From: Planctomycetaceae bacterium
GTDB lineage: Bacteria; Planctomycetota; Planctomycetia; Pirellulales; Pirellulaceae
DNA: 7,657 nucleotides
Assembly (NCBI GenBank): GCA_024642765.1
Contig: JAHEAM010000172.1
Span: 1-7,657 of the forward strand
Direction of reading: 5' to 3'
The notes below the pieces were generated by a model. It had not been told where the DNA came from and made no database searches. It was given only the letters and a program-made list of their open reading frames with translations. Position numbers and translations under genes: made by a program. Below are positions 1-6,571 of the stretch, in pieces. Every line of letters begins with the position of its first letter. Within the stretch, counting starts at the first letter, position 1.

Positions 1-8
1 CTAAATTT

Positions 9-569
9 ATGACTGAAATTCAACAACCAGAATTTTTTCTGTTAACGGAGACGTTTTCGGATCAACAAGAAAAGATTGGTGGGGAATGGCGTTTCATTTT
101 GCAGCAATCAAATGGCTCAATTCGCTTGGAAGTTTCTGATTTAGAGCCTGGAGTTTGTGGCGAACGACTTGAGTTACTGGCTGTTGTGCGCGGACTCGAG
201 GCAATCGATGGCAAATCACATGTGACTCTTGTAACGTCTAGCAGGTATGTAGGGCAAGGCGTTCGCTTTGGCCTCGAGCAATGGAAAGATAACAATTGGG
301 AATGGGAAAAGTTTGGTGAAATGAAGCCCGTCAACAACATGGACCTTTGGCAGCGAGTCGATCGGGCGATGACTTTCCATTCGATCGAATGCCGAGTTTG
401 GCGGTTGCAGTCGAAGAATACCGAACAGCTTCAAGCACAACATGCGGCCCAAAAAGTCGCCGCGCCAGCCAATACTCGATTGTCGCGCTGGCTAAAGAAG
501 CCAAGCACCGTTGTCGAAAAATTCAAGGCGGGCAGTTGGCTACCACAGTATGCCTGTACCGCAAATTGA
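9..569 (+). CDS. RNase HI-fold protein with degenerate active site
   Basis: This 186-residue protein resembles bacterial RNase HI over about residues 9-130. RLELLAVVRGLEAI (53-66) matches the helix carrying catalytic Glu48 of the E. coli enzyme, YVGQGV (80-85) matches the strand/helix after Asp70, and KPVNNMDLWQRVD (106-118) is a near-exact match to the family KPVKNxDLWQRLD segment. Aligned to E. coli, Asp10 becomes Glu14, Glu48 is kept as Glu55, Asp70 becomes Ser77, and the region of Asp134 is unrecognisable. Hydrolysis of RNA in RNA-DNA hybrids is therefore unlikely, and a structural or nucleic-acid-binding role is possible. The tail (about 135-186) is basic with no known domain. ATG at 9 is used, but only 8 bases precede it with no in-frame stop, so the true start could lie upstream. 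It precedes glgB by 186 bp; no functional link is evident. Confidence 0.75.
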   Translation: MTEIQQPEFFLLTETFSDQQEKIGGEWRFILQQSNGSIRLEVSDLEPGVCGERLELLAVVRGLEAIDGKSHVTLVTSSRYVGQGVRFGLEQWKDNNWEWEKFGEMKPVNNMDLWQRVDRAMTFHSIECRVWRLQSKNTEQLQAQHAAQKVAAPANTRLSRWLKKPSTVVEKFKAGSWLPQYACTAN

Positions 570-755
570 TTTTGAGATGAAATAGCCCGCCGAAATGTTG
601 AGATGGTTCGAGGGGTGATCCCTAGTGCACCATGCGTTTCAGTACTTTTAACACGGATGATTTACGGACTACCCAAAAGGGGCACTCACTGGAAAACCAG
701 AGAGGCAACCAACCATTTTTGGGAGCTGTCCTTTGAACCGATTTGCATAGATAGA
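570..755. other. spacer before glgB, possible leader
   Basis: This 186-bp stretch lies between the RNase H-like gene and the glgB start chosen here. The glgB frame stays open through 603-755 and could add 51 residues from an ATG at 603. That extension (residues such as VRGVIPSAPCVSVLLTR) has no counterpart in branching enzymes, so I read the stretch as untranslated. Only 4-bp stems are visible (for example CTGG-AAAA-CCAG near 689-700). I see no convincing terminator or promoter. Confidence 0.4.
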
Positions 756-3014
756 ATGGATTTTATGACCACCGATCTTGATTCGACCCAGCTAAGCCTC
801 AATTCCAAGACTGCCTCACTTGCGACCCAGATCGAAGATCTTGTCGCTGGAAATTTGAGTTCGCCGATGGATATTCTGGGGTGGCGACGGCTAAAAAAAT
901 CGAGCAGCGACATCATTGTACGAACTTGGAATCCAAACGCACAACAAGTACGATTGGTGGTGGATGAATCCGATGCTTCGCAAGAAATGCAACGAGTTCA
1001 TCCAGCGGGCCTCTTTGAGGCTCGATTGGGACCTGCAAACGAACGCTGTCTGGCAGCAGGGTCTTATCAATTTGTCTATCAGCTAGAAACGCAAACGATA
1101 ACGATGTCCGACCCGTACACAGTTCCCTCTTACTTGGGTGAGTTTGACCTGCATCTTTTTGGTGAAGGGAAGCACTATCAAATTTATGAGAAGTTGGGAG
1201 CTCACCAACGCACTGTAAACGGCGAGCAAGGTGTCAACTTTGCACTCTGGGCTCCAAACGCCAAGAGCGTCGCGTTAATCGGCAGCTTCAACGATTGGGA
1301 TGGTCGCATGCATCCCATGCAAAACATCAATCGTTCGGGCGTTTGGGAGATTTTTATTCCGCAAGCCAAGCCTGGCGACCTCTACAAATTCCGCGTCACG
1401 ACGACAAAAGGATTGCAAGTCGACAAAACCGATCCGTTTGGCTTCTTCTCTGAATTGCCACCACGAACGGCGTCGATCGTTCAGAATCTAAATGAGTTCA
1501 AGTGGACAGACAACGATTGGTTGGCAAACCGTCGGAAAAACGAAACTTTGGATGGCCCGATTTCAATTTATGAGGTTCATTTGGGTAGTTGGAAACAGCG
1601 AGAGGGTGGCCCACACGGCTGGATCAACTATCGACAACTCGCGCACGAAATTGTTGATCATTGCAAGCAACTAAATTTCACACATGTCGAATTGATGCCT
1701 GTGACCGAACATCCCTACACCGGAAGTTGGGGATATCAAACCACCGGTTATTTTGCTGCGACCAGTCGCTATGGCAATCCGCAGGACCTGCAATATTTCA
1801 TCAACCATTGCCATGAAAATGGCATCGGTGTCTTGCTGGATTGGGTGCCCGCTCATTTTCCCAAGGACTCGCATGGTCTAGCAAAATTTGACGGCACGGC
1901 ACTTTATGAACACGCCGATCCCCGCCAAGGCGAATATCCGGATTGGAACACTCTGATCTTTAACTATGGCCGGAACGAAGTACGCAATTTTTTGATTTCC
2001 AACGCTCTTTTTTGGTGTGACAAGTACCATATTGATGGCTTGCGCGTCGACGCGGTCGCTTCGATGTTGTATTTGGACTACAGTCGCAAACAAGGTGAGT
2101 GGGTCCCCAACCATCTAGGCGGTCGTGAGAATTTGGCAGCAATCGAGTTCCTCAAACAATTCAACGAGCAGGTGCACTCGCAATTTCCCGGCGTCCTGAC
2201 GATCGCCGAAGAATCGACAGCTTGGGCCGGCGTCTCGCGTCCAATATCTGCTGGCGGCCTTGGGTTTAGCATCAAATGGAACATGGGTTGGATGAACGAT
2301 ACGTTGCGCTACATCCAACACGATCCAATTCACCGCAAATACCATCATGACGAATTGACTTTTAGCCTGGTCTATTCGTTCAGTGAAAACTTTATGCTGC
2401 CTCTCTCACACGATGAAGTGGTGCACGGCAAGCGATCCTTGCTCGCTAAAATGCCCGGCGACGAATGGAGAAAGTTTGCGAATCTGCGATTACTCTATGG
2501 CTACATGTGGGCCCATCCAGGTAAGAAGATCCTGTTCATGGGTGGTGAGCTAGCTCAGTGGAACGAATGGAATTGCAATCAGTCCTTGGACTGGGCTTTG
2601 CTTGGAAATGAGAAGCATGCGGGAATCGATCGATTGGTTGGTGATTTAAACCGGATTTATTGCACCGAACCTGCCTTGCACGAATTAGACTTCGATGGCG
2701 CAGGATTCCAATGGATCGACTGCCAAAATCGCGAAGACAGCCGATTAGTCTTCGTTCGACGCTCAACGGCGGGAGAGGAAGTCATCGTTGCTTGCAACTT
2801 TACGCCGATCATTCGCAAACAGATTCGTATCGGAGTTCCTCAGTTGGGGCGTTACGAAGAAATACTGAACACCGATTCATCGTATTACGGAGGTTCAAAC
2901 TTCGGAAACGCAACTGCCGTTGAGGCTGAAGCATTGCCCCATCATGACCAGCCGTATTCGATCCAAATTTCACTACCGCCTTTGGCAGTGGTGATGTTCA
3001 AACTCGAAGGTTAG
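756..3014 (+). CDS. glgB: 1,4-alpha-glucan (glycogen) branching enzyme, GH13
   Basis: GlgB (EC 2.4.1.18) cuts alpha-1,4-glucan chains and rejoins the segment through alpha-1,6 bonds in cytoplasmic glycogen synthesis. From the ATG at 756 the protein has 752 residues, close to the roughly 730 of E. coli GlgB. An N1 domain (about 25-135) is followed by a CBM48 domain (about 150-245, with WAPNAKSVALIGSFNDWDG), the GH13 barrel from SIYEVHLGSW (about 270), and a C-terminal beta domain ending with EILNTDSSYYGGSNFGN and LPPLAVVMF. All GH13 regions are intact: DWVPAHF (Asp362), GLRVDAVASM with nucleophile Asp432, IAEEST with the acid/base Glu at 485/486, and LSHDEVVHGK (His552, Asp553). Start choice is uncertain: ATGs at 603, 756 and 765 share the frame, and none has a strong Shine-Dalgarno; 756 or 765 fits family length. 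No glgA or glgC is in the window, so it is a solitary glycogen gene here. Confidence 0.95.
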   Translation: MDFMTTDLDSTQLSLNSKTASLATQIEDLVAGNLSSPMDILGWRRLKKSSSDIIVRTWNPNAQQVRLVVDESDASQEMQRVHPAGLFEARLGPANERCLAAGSYQFVYQLETQTITMSDPYTVPSYLGEFDLHLFGEGKHYQIYEKLGAHQRTVNGEQGVNFALWAPNAKSVALIGSFNDWDGRMHPMQNINRSGVWEIFIPQAKPGDLYKFRVTTTKGLQVDKTDPFGFFSELPPRTASIVQNLNEFKWTDNDWLANRRKNETLDGPISIYEVHLGSWKQREGGPHGWINYRQLAHEIVDHCKQLNFTHVELMPVTEHPYTGSWGYQTTGYFAATSRYGNPQDLQYFINHCHENGIGVLLDWVPAHFPKDSHGLAKFDGTALYEHADPRQGEYPDWNTLIFNYGRNEVRNFLISNALFWCDKYHIDGLRVDAVASMLYLDYSRKQGEWVPNHLGGRENLAAIEFLKQFNEQVHSQFPGVLTIAEESTAWAGVSRPISAGGLGFSIKWNMGWMNDTLRYIQHDPIHRKYHHDELTFSLVYSFSENFMLPLSHDEVVHGKRSLLAKMPGDEWRKFANLRLLYGYMWAHPGKKILFMGGELAQWNEWNCNQSLDWALLGNEKHAGIDRLVGDLNRIYCTEPALHELDFDGAGFQWIDCQNREDSRLVFVRRSTAGEEVIVACNFTPIIRKQIRIGVPQLGRYEEILNTDSSYYGGSNFGNATAVEAEALPHHDQPYSIQISLPPLAVVMFKLEG

Positions 3015-3970
3015 GGCTTTCGAATAATCTGGCTTCCAAAAACGCGAGCTAAACCTCGAACAACGGCATTCGCCAAGTGACGATTGCCGTTTGCATTTGG
3101 ATGAAGGCCATCGTCACTAAAACGGTGTTGCTCACTCAACCAAATGCCAGGCGGAGCAACCGGCCCCAAAAAGACAAAATTCCTGAATGGCGTATCCGCA
3201 ATGAGTTGGACATCCAGTTCAGCTGCCAACTCTCGCTCAATTCCATCAAACGGATCAGCGATGAAACCGCGGGGAATTTCGACTAGCACGGGTTCGATTC
3301 CGGCCGTTCTCAATGTCGAAATGATGTTTGCCAGATTCTTGTAACACATCGCTCGACTACCGCCGGAGTTGTAATCGTGTCCGCCAAGTTCAATCACGAC
3401 AGCCTGCGGATTTTGAGTGATGATCTCGGGCAAAACGTTGACACCATCACCTGAAAAAATTCCTTCTCGTCCAAAATTGAGGATCGGCACACTCAAGAGT
3501 TTTGCTAATTCTTGAGGATAACCGAAGGAGGTCAGGCTATCTCCCAAACAGATGATCGGTCGTTTGTCCAATTTCAACATTCGTGAGACGTTGGCGTCTT
3601 GGAATCGACTCAATCCATACCAAGTGGCGGCGATAACACATGCCCCAAGCAAAAACCGATTTTGCGAGCCAACGATTCGGCGATTGACTCCTTGCCTTTT
3701 GGAAAACGCGTTTGCGGAAATGACTGCAGCTATCAGCAATGTGGCCAACAAAATGAACAAAGCTGGTGTCCAGCCCACTCTTTTAAAAATCAGGACCAAA
3801 CCCGGAATCAATAAGTAGGGCCAAATCGATGTACCGCGAGAGCTCGAAATTCCAGCCGCACACAACCAGAACAGTATCATCCAAAGCAGAAATTCCGAGT
3901 AAACGATTAGCGAACAGAAAATGGCAATCACAAACAAAACGGCTATCGGAATTCTGTGCCAATTTGGCAT
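3011..3970 (-). CDS. Membrane-anchored SGNH/GDSL hydrolase
   Basis: This 319-residue protein has about five hydrophobic segments in its N-terminal half (about 8-24, 27-42, 50-62, 68-86, 106-121), then an SGNH-fold esterase-like domain. Block I is CLGDSLTSFGYPQEL with nucleophile Ser145. Block II is NFGREGIFSGDG with oxyanion Gly170. Block III reads ELGGHDYNSG, where the usual Asn of GxND is His198. Block V is DDGLHP with Asp287 and His290. The basic loop at 90-105 suggests a cytoplasmic side before the last helix, which places the hydrolase domain outside the inner membrane. The family removes or transfers acyl or acetyl groups on lipids, glycans or peptides; the substrate cannot be inferred. 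ATG at 3970 is chosen because GGAGAG lies 5 bases upstream; a TTG at 4042 would add 24 residues. The stop codon overlaps the glgB stop from the other strand. Confidence 0.85.
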   Translation of the reverse strand: MPNWHRIPIAVLFVIAIFCSLIVYSEFLLWMILFWLCAAGISSSRGTSIWPYLLIPGLVLIFKRVGWTPALFILLATLLIAAVISANAFSKRQGVNRRIVGSQNRFLLGACVIAATWYGLSRFQDANVSRMLKLDKRPIICLGDSLTSFGYPQELAKLLSVPILNFGREGIFSGDGVNVLPEIITQNPQAVVIELGGHDYNSGGSRAMCYKNLANIISTLRTAGIEPVLVEIPRGFIADPFDGIERELAAELDVQLIADTPFRNFVFLGPVAPPGIWLSEQHRFSDDGLHPNANGNRHLANAVVRGLARVFGSQIIRKP

Positions 3971-3975
3971 CAACG

Positions 3976-3981
3976 CTCTCC
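3976..3981 (-). promoter_or_regulatory. ribosome binding site of the SGNH gene
   Basis: On the minus strand this reads GGAGAG, 5 bases before the ATG at 3970. It is among the clearest Shine-Dalgarno signals in the window and favours ATG 3970 over the upstream TTG at 4042. Confidence 0.55.
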
Positions 3982-3989
3982 GGATCCAA

Positions 3990-4018
3990 AACCTATTCGA
4001 GAAAAAATGAAGCGTCAA
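3990..4018 (-). promoter_or_regulatory. weak sigma70-like promoter candidate for the SGNH gene
   Basis: On the minus strand, TTGACG (4018-4013) sits 17 bases before TAGGTT (3995-3990). The -35 box is a 5/6 match and the -10 box only 3/6. It would start transcription just upstream of the GGAGAG site, giving a very short leader. Spacing and position are the only support, so this is a weak call. Confidence 0.2.
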
Positions 4019-4103
4019 AATTTTGCACACCTCAACAGACAAGGCGGATTCGAATAAGATACACGATCGAGATCATCCTTTCGTTTTATCAACAAATTTT
4101 TTC

Positions 4104-4994
4104 GTGAATTCAAGAAATACTTCAGCAGAATCCACTGATTGGCGGCGACTCTATCCGTTCCCAGGTGCACAAGTCAACTTGGGACATGGCGTGTCGATGA
4201 ATTATGTCGACGTGGGAGCTGGCTCGCCCGTTTTGATGGTTCATGGCAACCCCACATGGTCCTTTTATTATCACCCGTTGCTTTTGGGATTGACGAGCCA
4301 CCGACGAATTGCCGTCGACCATGTCGGCTGTGGTTTGAGCTCAAAACCGCAGGTCTACAACTATTGCCTTGATCAACACATCGAAAATCTCGTCGCTCTC
4401 ATTGACCACTTAGATTTAAATGACGTAACGTTGGTAGCACATGATTGGGGTGGGGCAATCGGATTGGGGGCAGTTCGGTTGCGAACGGAACGATTTCGAA
4501 AAATTGTATTGCTCAACACGGCCGCATTTCCGCCACCGTTTTTTCCATTCCGAATTCGTTTATGTCGTTTCCCAATGGTTGGACCATGGGCCGTTCGCAA
4601 GTTGAACGCTTTTGCGCGGGCTGCAATTTCGATGGCAACTGAATTGCCTGGAGGGTTGCCCAAGGCGATCGTGGATGGTTTGCTTTTTCCTTACGATTCC
4701 TATGAGAATCGAGTAGCAATCAATCGATTTGTTGCCGATATTCCAACGCGGCCGGAGCAAGCGACATGGAAAACTCTGTTGGCGATTGAAGCGTTTTTGC
4801 CGACACTCGAAATTCCAAAAATGTTACTGTGGGGAATGAAGGATTGGTGTTTTCGGCCTGAATGTTTGGAACGCTTCATTGGCAATTGGCCTGAGGCGCG
4901 CGTTCGTCGCTTCGAAAAAGCAGGCCATTATGTGATGTTGGACCAAGCCGAGGATGTGACGGACGAAATCAATCGATTTATGCAGGATTCTTAA
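4104..4994 (+). CDS. oleB: OleB-family alpha/beta hydrolase (beta-lactone decarboxylase-like)
   Basis: The protein has the haloalkane-dehalogenase-type alpha/beta hydrolase fold. Numbered from the GTG at 4104 (296 residues), HGNPTWSFYY starts at 47 (oxyanion region), HDWGG carries nucleophile Asp114, LLWGMKDWCF holds Asp247, and KAGHYVM holds catalytic His275. LNTAAFPPP, CRFP, NAFARAA, PYDSYENRVAI and RFVADIP are as I recall the OleB subgroup rather than true dehalogenases. OleB decarboxylates a cis-beta-lactone to a cis-olefin as the last step of head-to-head hydrocarbon synthesis by OleABCD. No oleA, oleC or oleD is in the window, so haloalkane dehalogenase or another hydrolase activity cannot be excluded. 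The start is uncertain: a TTG at 4023 would add 27 non-conserved residues, and no Shine-Dalgarno stands out. The GTG start gives Asp114, the same number I recall for the Xanthomonas OleB nucleophile. Its stop directly abuts the next start codon, indicating co-translation. Confidence 0.85.
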   Translation: MNSRNTSAESTDWRRLYPFPGAQVNLGHGVSMNYVDVGAGSPVLMVHGNPTWSFYYHPLLLGLTSHRRIAVDHVGCGLSSKPQVYNYCLDQHIENLVALIDHLDLNDVTLVAHDWGGAIGLGAVRLRTERFRKIVLLNTAAFPPPFFPFRIRLCRFPMVGPWAVRKLNAFARAAISMATELPGGLPKAIVDGLLFPYDSYENRVAINRFVADIPTRPEQATWKTLLAIEAFLPTLEIPKMLLWGMKDWCFRPECLERFIGNWPEARVRRFEKAGHYVMLDQAEDVTDEINRFMQDS

Positions 4995-5879
4995 ATGAGT
5001 GGGATCGCTCGAATGTCAGTGGGACATCAGATTGCGCTTGCCTGCCAGTTGGAATGTTCTGTACCAAAAGTCGGCAATGTTCATCGCGGGGCAGACTTCG
5101 ATGACGCCACACTCTATGACTTTCTGGTTAGTGGTCAAATTCTGGGCAGCACGATCGATTCGAATCCTAGTTCATCCATCGGACAATTGGTTCGACAAGC
5201 GGTTGGTAAGTGCGTTCAAGTTACCGGCACGAATACAAACTTGGGTATTGTTTTATTGCTCGTGCCTTTGGCCAAGGCTTCCAATTTGGTTGAGGCAAAC
5301 GAAAAACTTTGCCCCCAACATCTCAAGTTGGTATTATCGGCATTGCAATCCTCCGATTCAGAGTTGGTGTTTGAGGCCATTCGCATGGCCCGACCGGGAG
5401 GAATGGGCCAGACGAATGAAGCAGATATTAACGGCCCCGCACCGTCGTCGTTATTGGACGCAATGAAACTGGCGGAACACCGGGACTTAATCGCAAGACA
5501 ATGGTGTTCCAATTTTCACGAAGTTTTCGACTTTGTTGTGCCCTGTCTCAAGGACGCTCTCGTTCGATGGGAAAACCTCGCCCATGCGATTGTGCAAACA
5601 CATATCGCAACCATAGCTCAATTTGGCGATTCCTTAATCGCCAGGAAATCGGGGCTGAACGCATCGCAAACGGCACAGTTTCTGGCAAAGAAGACGCTGG
5701 AACAGCTTGCAAACGGTAGGGAAAGATATTGGGATGCCGTCAGTGAGTTTGATTTTTGGTTGCGCAGCGACGGTCGACGTCGCAATCCCGGTTCAACAGC
5801 AGACCTGATGGCAGCTGCGATTTTTGTTGCCTTAGTAAACGATGAAATTGAAATGTTGTTTCACCCATCTGACAAGTGA
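4995..5879 (+). CDS. CitG/MdcB-family triphosphoribosyl-dephospho-CoA synthase-like protein
   Basis: This 294-residue protein carries the CitG-family signatures in order: LECSVPKVGNVHRG (19-32, usually ExxxPKPGLV), GTNTNLGIVLLLVPL (78-92), ARPGGMGQTNEAD (132-144), and RNPGSTADLMAAAIF (263-277). CitG makes 2'-(5''-triphosphoribosyl)-3'-dephospho-CoA from ATP and dephospho-CoA, forming an alpha-ribosidic bond for the prosthetic group of citrate or malonate lyase. No citrate lyase or malonate decarboxylase genes are nearby. Relatives occur in archaea and in bacteria with methanopterin-linked C1 metabolism, and the next gene is a pterin-synthase homologue. A role in tetrahydromethanopterin synthesis, which also contains an alpha-linked phosphoribosyl unit, is therefore plausible but inferred. 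The ATG at 4995 directly follows the oleB-like TAA; an internal ATG at 5013 is an alternative start just before the conserved part. Confidence 0.82.
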   Translation: MSGIARMSVGHQIALACQLECSVPKVGNVHRGADFDDATLYDFLVSGQILGSTIDSNPSSSIGQLVRQAVGKCVQVTGTNTNLGIVLLLVPLAKASNLVEANEKLCPQHLKLVLSALQSSDSELVFEAIRMARPGGMGQTNEADINGPAPSSLLDAMKLAEHRDLIARQWCSNFHEVFDFVVPCLKDALVRWENLAHAIVQTHIATIAQFGDSLIARKSGLNASQTAQFLAKKTLEQLANGRERYWDAVSEFDFWLRSDGRRRNPGSTADLMAAAIFVALVNDEIEMLFHPSDK

Positions 5880-5889
5880 ACTTGAACCT

Positions 5890-5894
5890 AGAGG
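5890..5894 (+). promoter_or_regulatory. ribosome binding site of the PTPS-like gene
   Basis: AGAGG ends 7 bases before the ATG at 5902. It selects this start over an in-frame ATG at 5842 that lies inside the preceding gene and adds 20 non-conserved residues. Confidence 0.5.
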
Positions 5895-5901
5895 CTCTTT
5901 A

Positions 5902-6405
5902 ATGACACAAACCGTCCAAATGTTTTCGATTGAAGTCGAAAAAGAACAATTGATTTTTAGCGCCGCTCATTTCATAACGTTTGGTGAAAATATTTGTGAG
6001 TCGATTCATGGGCATAACTATCGCGTTCGTTGTCGAATCGAAGGGCCTCTCAATGAACATGGTTACGTCGCGGATTTCATCGCCGTTCGTGACCATCTGC
6101 GTGAATTAGTTCGGTGTCTTGATCACCATGTGCTACTTGCTCTGAATCACCCAACGATCAAAGTCGATGATAGTTCACCGCAAGAAGTTGTCGTGACCTT
6201 TGCAGAACGTCGATGGGTGTTCCCGCGTGGCGATTGTGCCTTGCTGCCAATTCGAAATACGACAGCGGAGTTATTGGCTGCGTTTTTGACTGAGAAGCTC
6301 GCACCAACCATTCGGGAAATCGCAGACTCAGCCTGCACACTTGAAATTGGCGTCGATGAAAACGAGGGTCAATGGGGAACCTGTCGAATGAGCCTTGGGG
6401 GCTAA
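5902..6405 (+). CDS. 6-pyruvoyltetrahydropterin synthase/QueD-family protein (COG0720)
   Basis: This 167-residue protein is a T-fold pterin enzyme of the PTPS/QueD family. Zinc ligands are His23 (FSAAHFI), His36 and His38 (HGHNY). Cys32 gives the CxxxHGH motif of QueD/PTPS-I, and adjacent Glu33 also gives the ExxHGH motif of PTPS-III. LDHH (73-76) holds the Asp74/His75 pair, and the pterin-anchoring Glu is probably in VDENEGQWGTC (151-161, Glu153 or Glu155). Members act on 7,8-dihydroneopterin triphosphate, giving 6-carboxytetrahydropterin (queuosine route), 6-pyruvoyltetrahydropterin, or 6-hydroxymethyldihydropterin (folate-type route). The double motif leaves two outcomes open. It is longer than E. 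coli QueD (about 120 residues), with an insert at about 86-115. No other que genes or fol genes are visible. It lies 22 bp after the citG-like gene and likely shares its transcript. Confidence 0.88.
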   Translation: MTQTVQMFSIEVEKEQLIFSAAHFITFGENICESIHGHNYRVRCRIEGPLNEHGYVADFIAVRDHLRELVRCLDHHVLLALNHPTIKVDDSSPQEVVVTFAERRWVFPRGDCALLPIRNTTAELLAAFLTEKLAPTIREIADSACTLEIGVDENEGQWGTCRMSLGG

Positions 6406-6512
6406 ATTGCCTGGCTTACACGCATTGTGCGGACTGTAAGGATATTGAGGCTGTATTGCTCGAGGTCGAGCCGACGCAAACATTGCATTTTGACGGGATC
6501 GGATATCGGTAA
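6372..6512 (+). CDS. possible small Cys-rich protein (46 aa)
   Basis: A short frame starts at ATG 6372 inside the end of the PTPS-like gene and runs to TAA at 6510-6512. It encodes 46 residues with Cys13, His18, Cys19 and Cys22 (NCLAYTHCADC), then an acidic stretch (KDIEAVLLEVEP) and a short tail ending GIGYR. The Cys/His cluster could bind a metal, and the composition after residue 13 looks protein-like. A GAGGG (6364-6368) lies only 3 bases before the ATG. It fills most of the otherwise empty gap before the glycosyltransferase. I recognise no family. A frame this short can arise by chance, so the call is tentative. Confidence 0.3.
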   Translation: MGNLSNEPWGLNCLAYTHCADCKDIEAVLLEVEPTQTLHFDGIGYR

Positions 6513-6571
6513 GCTAGAGTTTCGGGAACGTTGCGTTCGATTTCGACCTGCGGCCCAAAAGATAGCTGATT

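Noticed and set aside
686..916. Minus-strand frame across the glgB start
   Set aside because: It is a shadow of the glgB frame and the upstream spacer, with no motif or ribosome binding site of its own.
4023..4060. TTGCAC and TAAGAT as a promoter for the oleB-like run
   Set aside because: The boxes are 26 bases apart, far from the usual 16-18, and neither is a strong match.
4023..4103. TTG start at 4023 for the OleB-like gene
   Set aside because: It would add 27 residues with no similarity to the family and would overlap the upstream region of the divergent SGNH gene. GTG at 4104 gives the expected length, though neither has a clear Shine-Dalgarno.
4104..4994. Calling the hydrolase a haloalkane dehalogenase outright
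   Set aside because: The fold and nucleophile are shared, but segments such as LNTAAFPPP, PYDSYENR and RFVADIP fit OleB better. Dehalogenase is kept only as an alternative.
6458..6471. Inverted repeat GCTCGA-GG-TCGAGC between the PTPS gene and the glycosyltransferase
   Set aside because: The 2-base loop is too short for a normal hairpin, there is no T-run after it, and it lies inside the possible small ORF. Not called as a terminator or operator.
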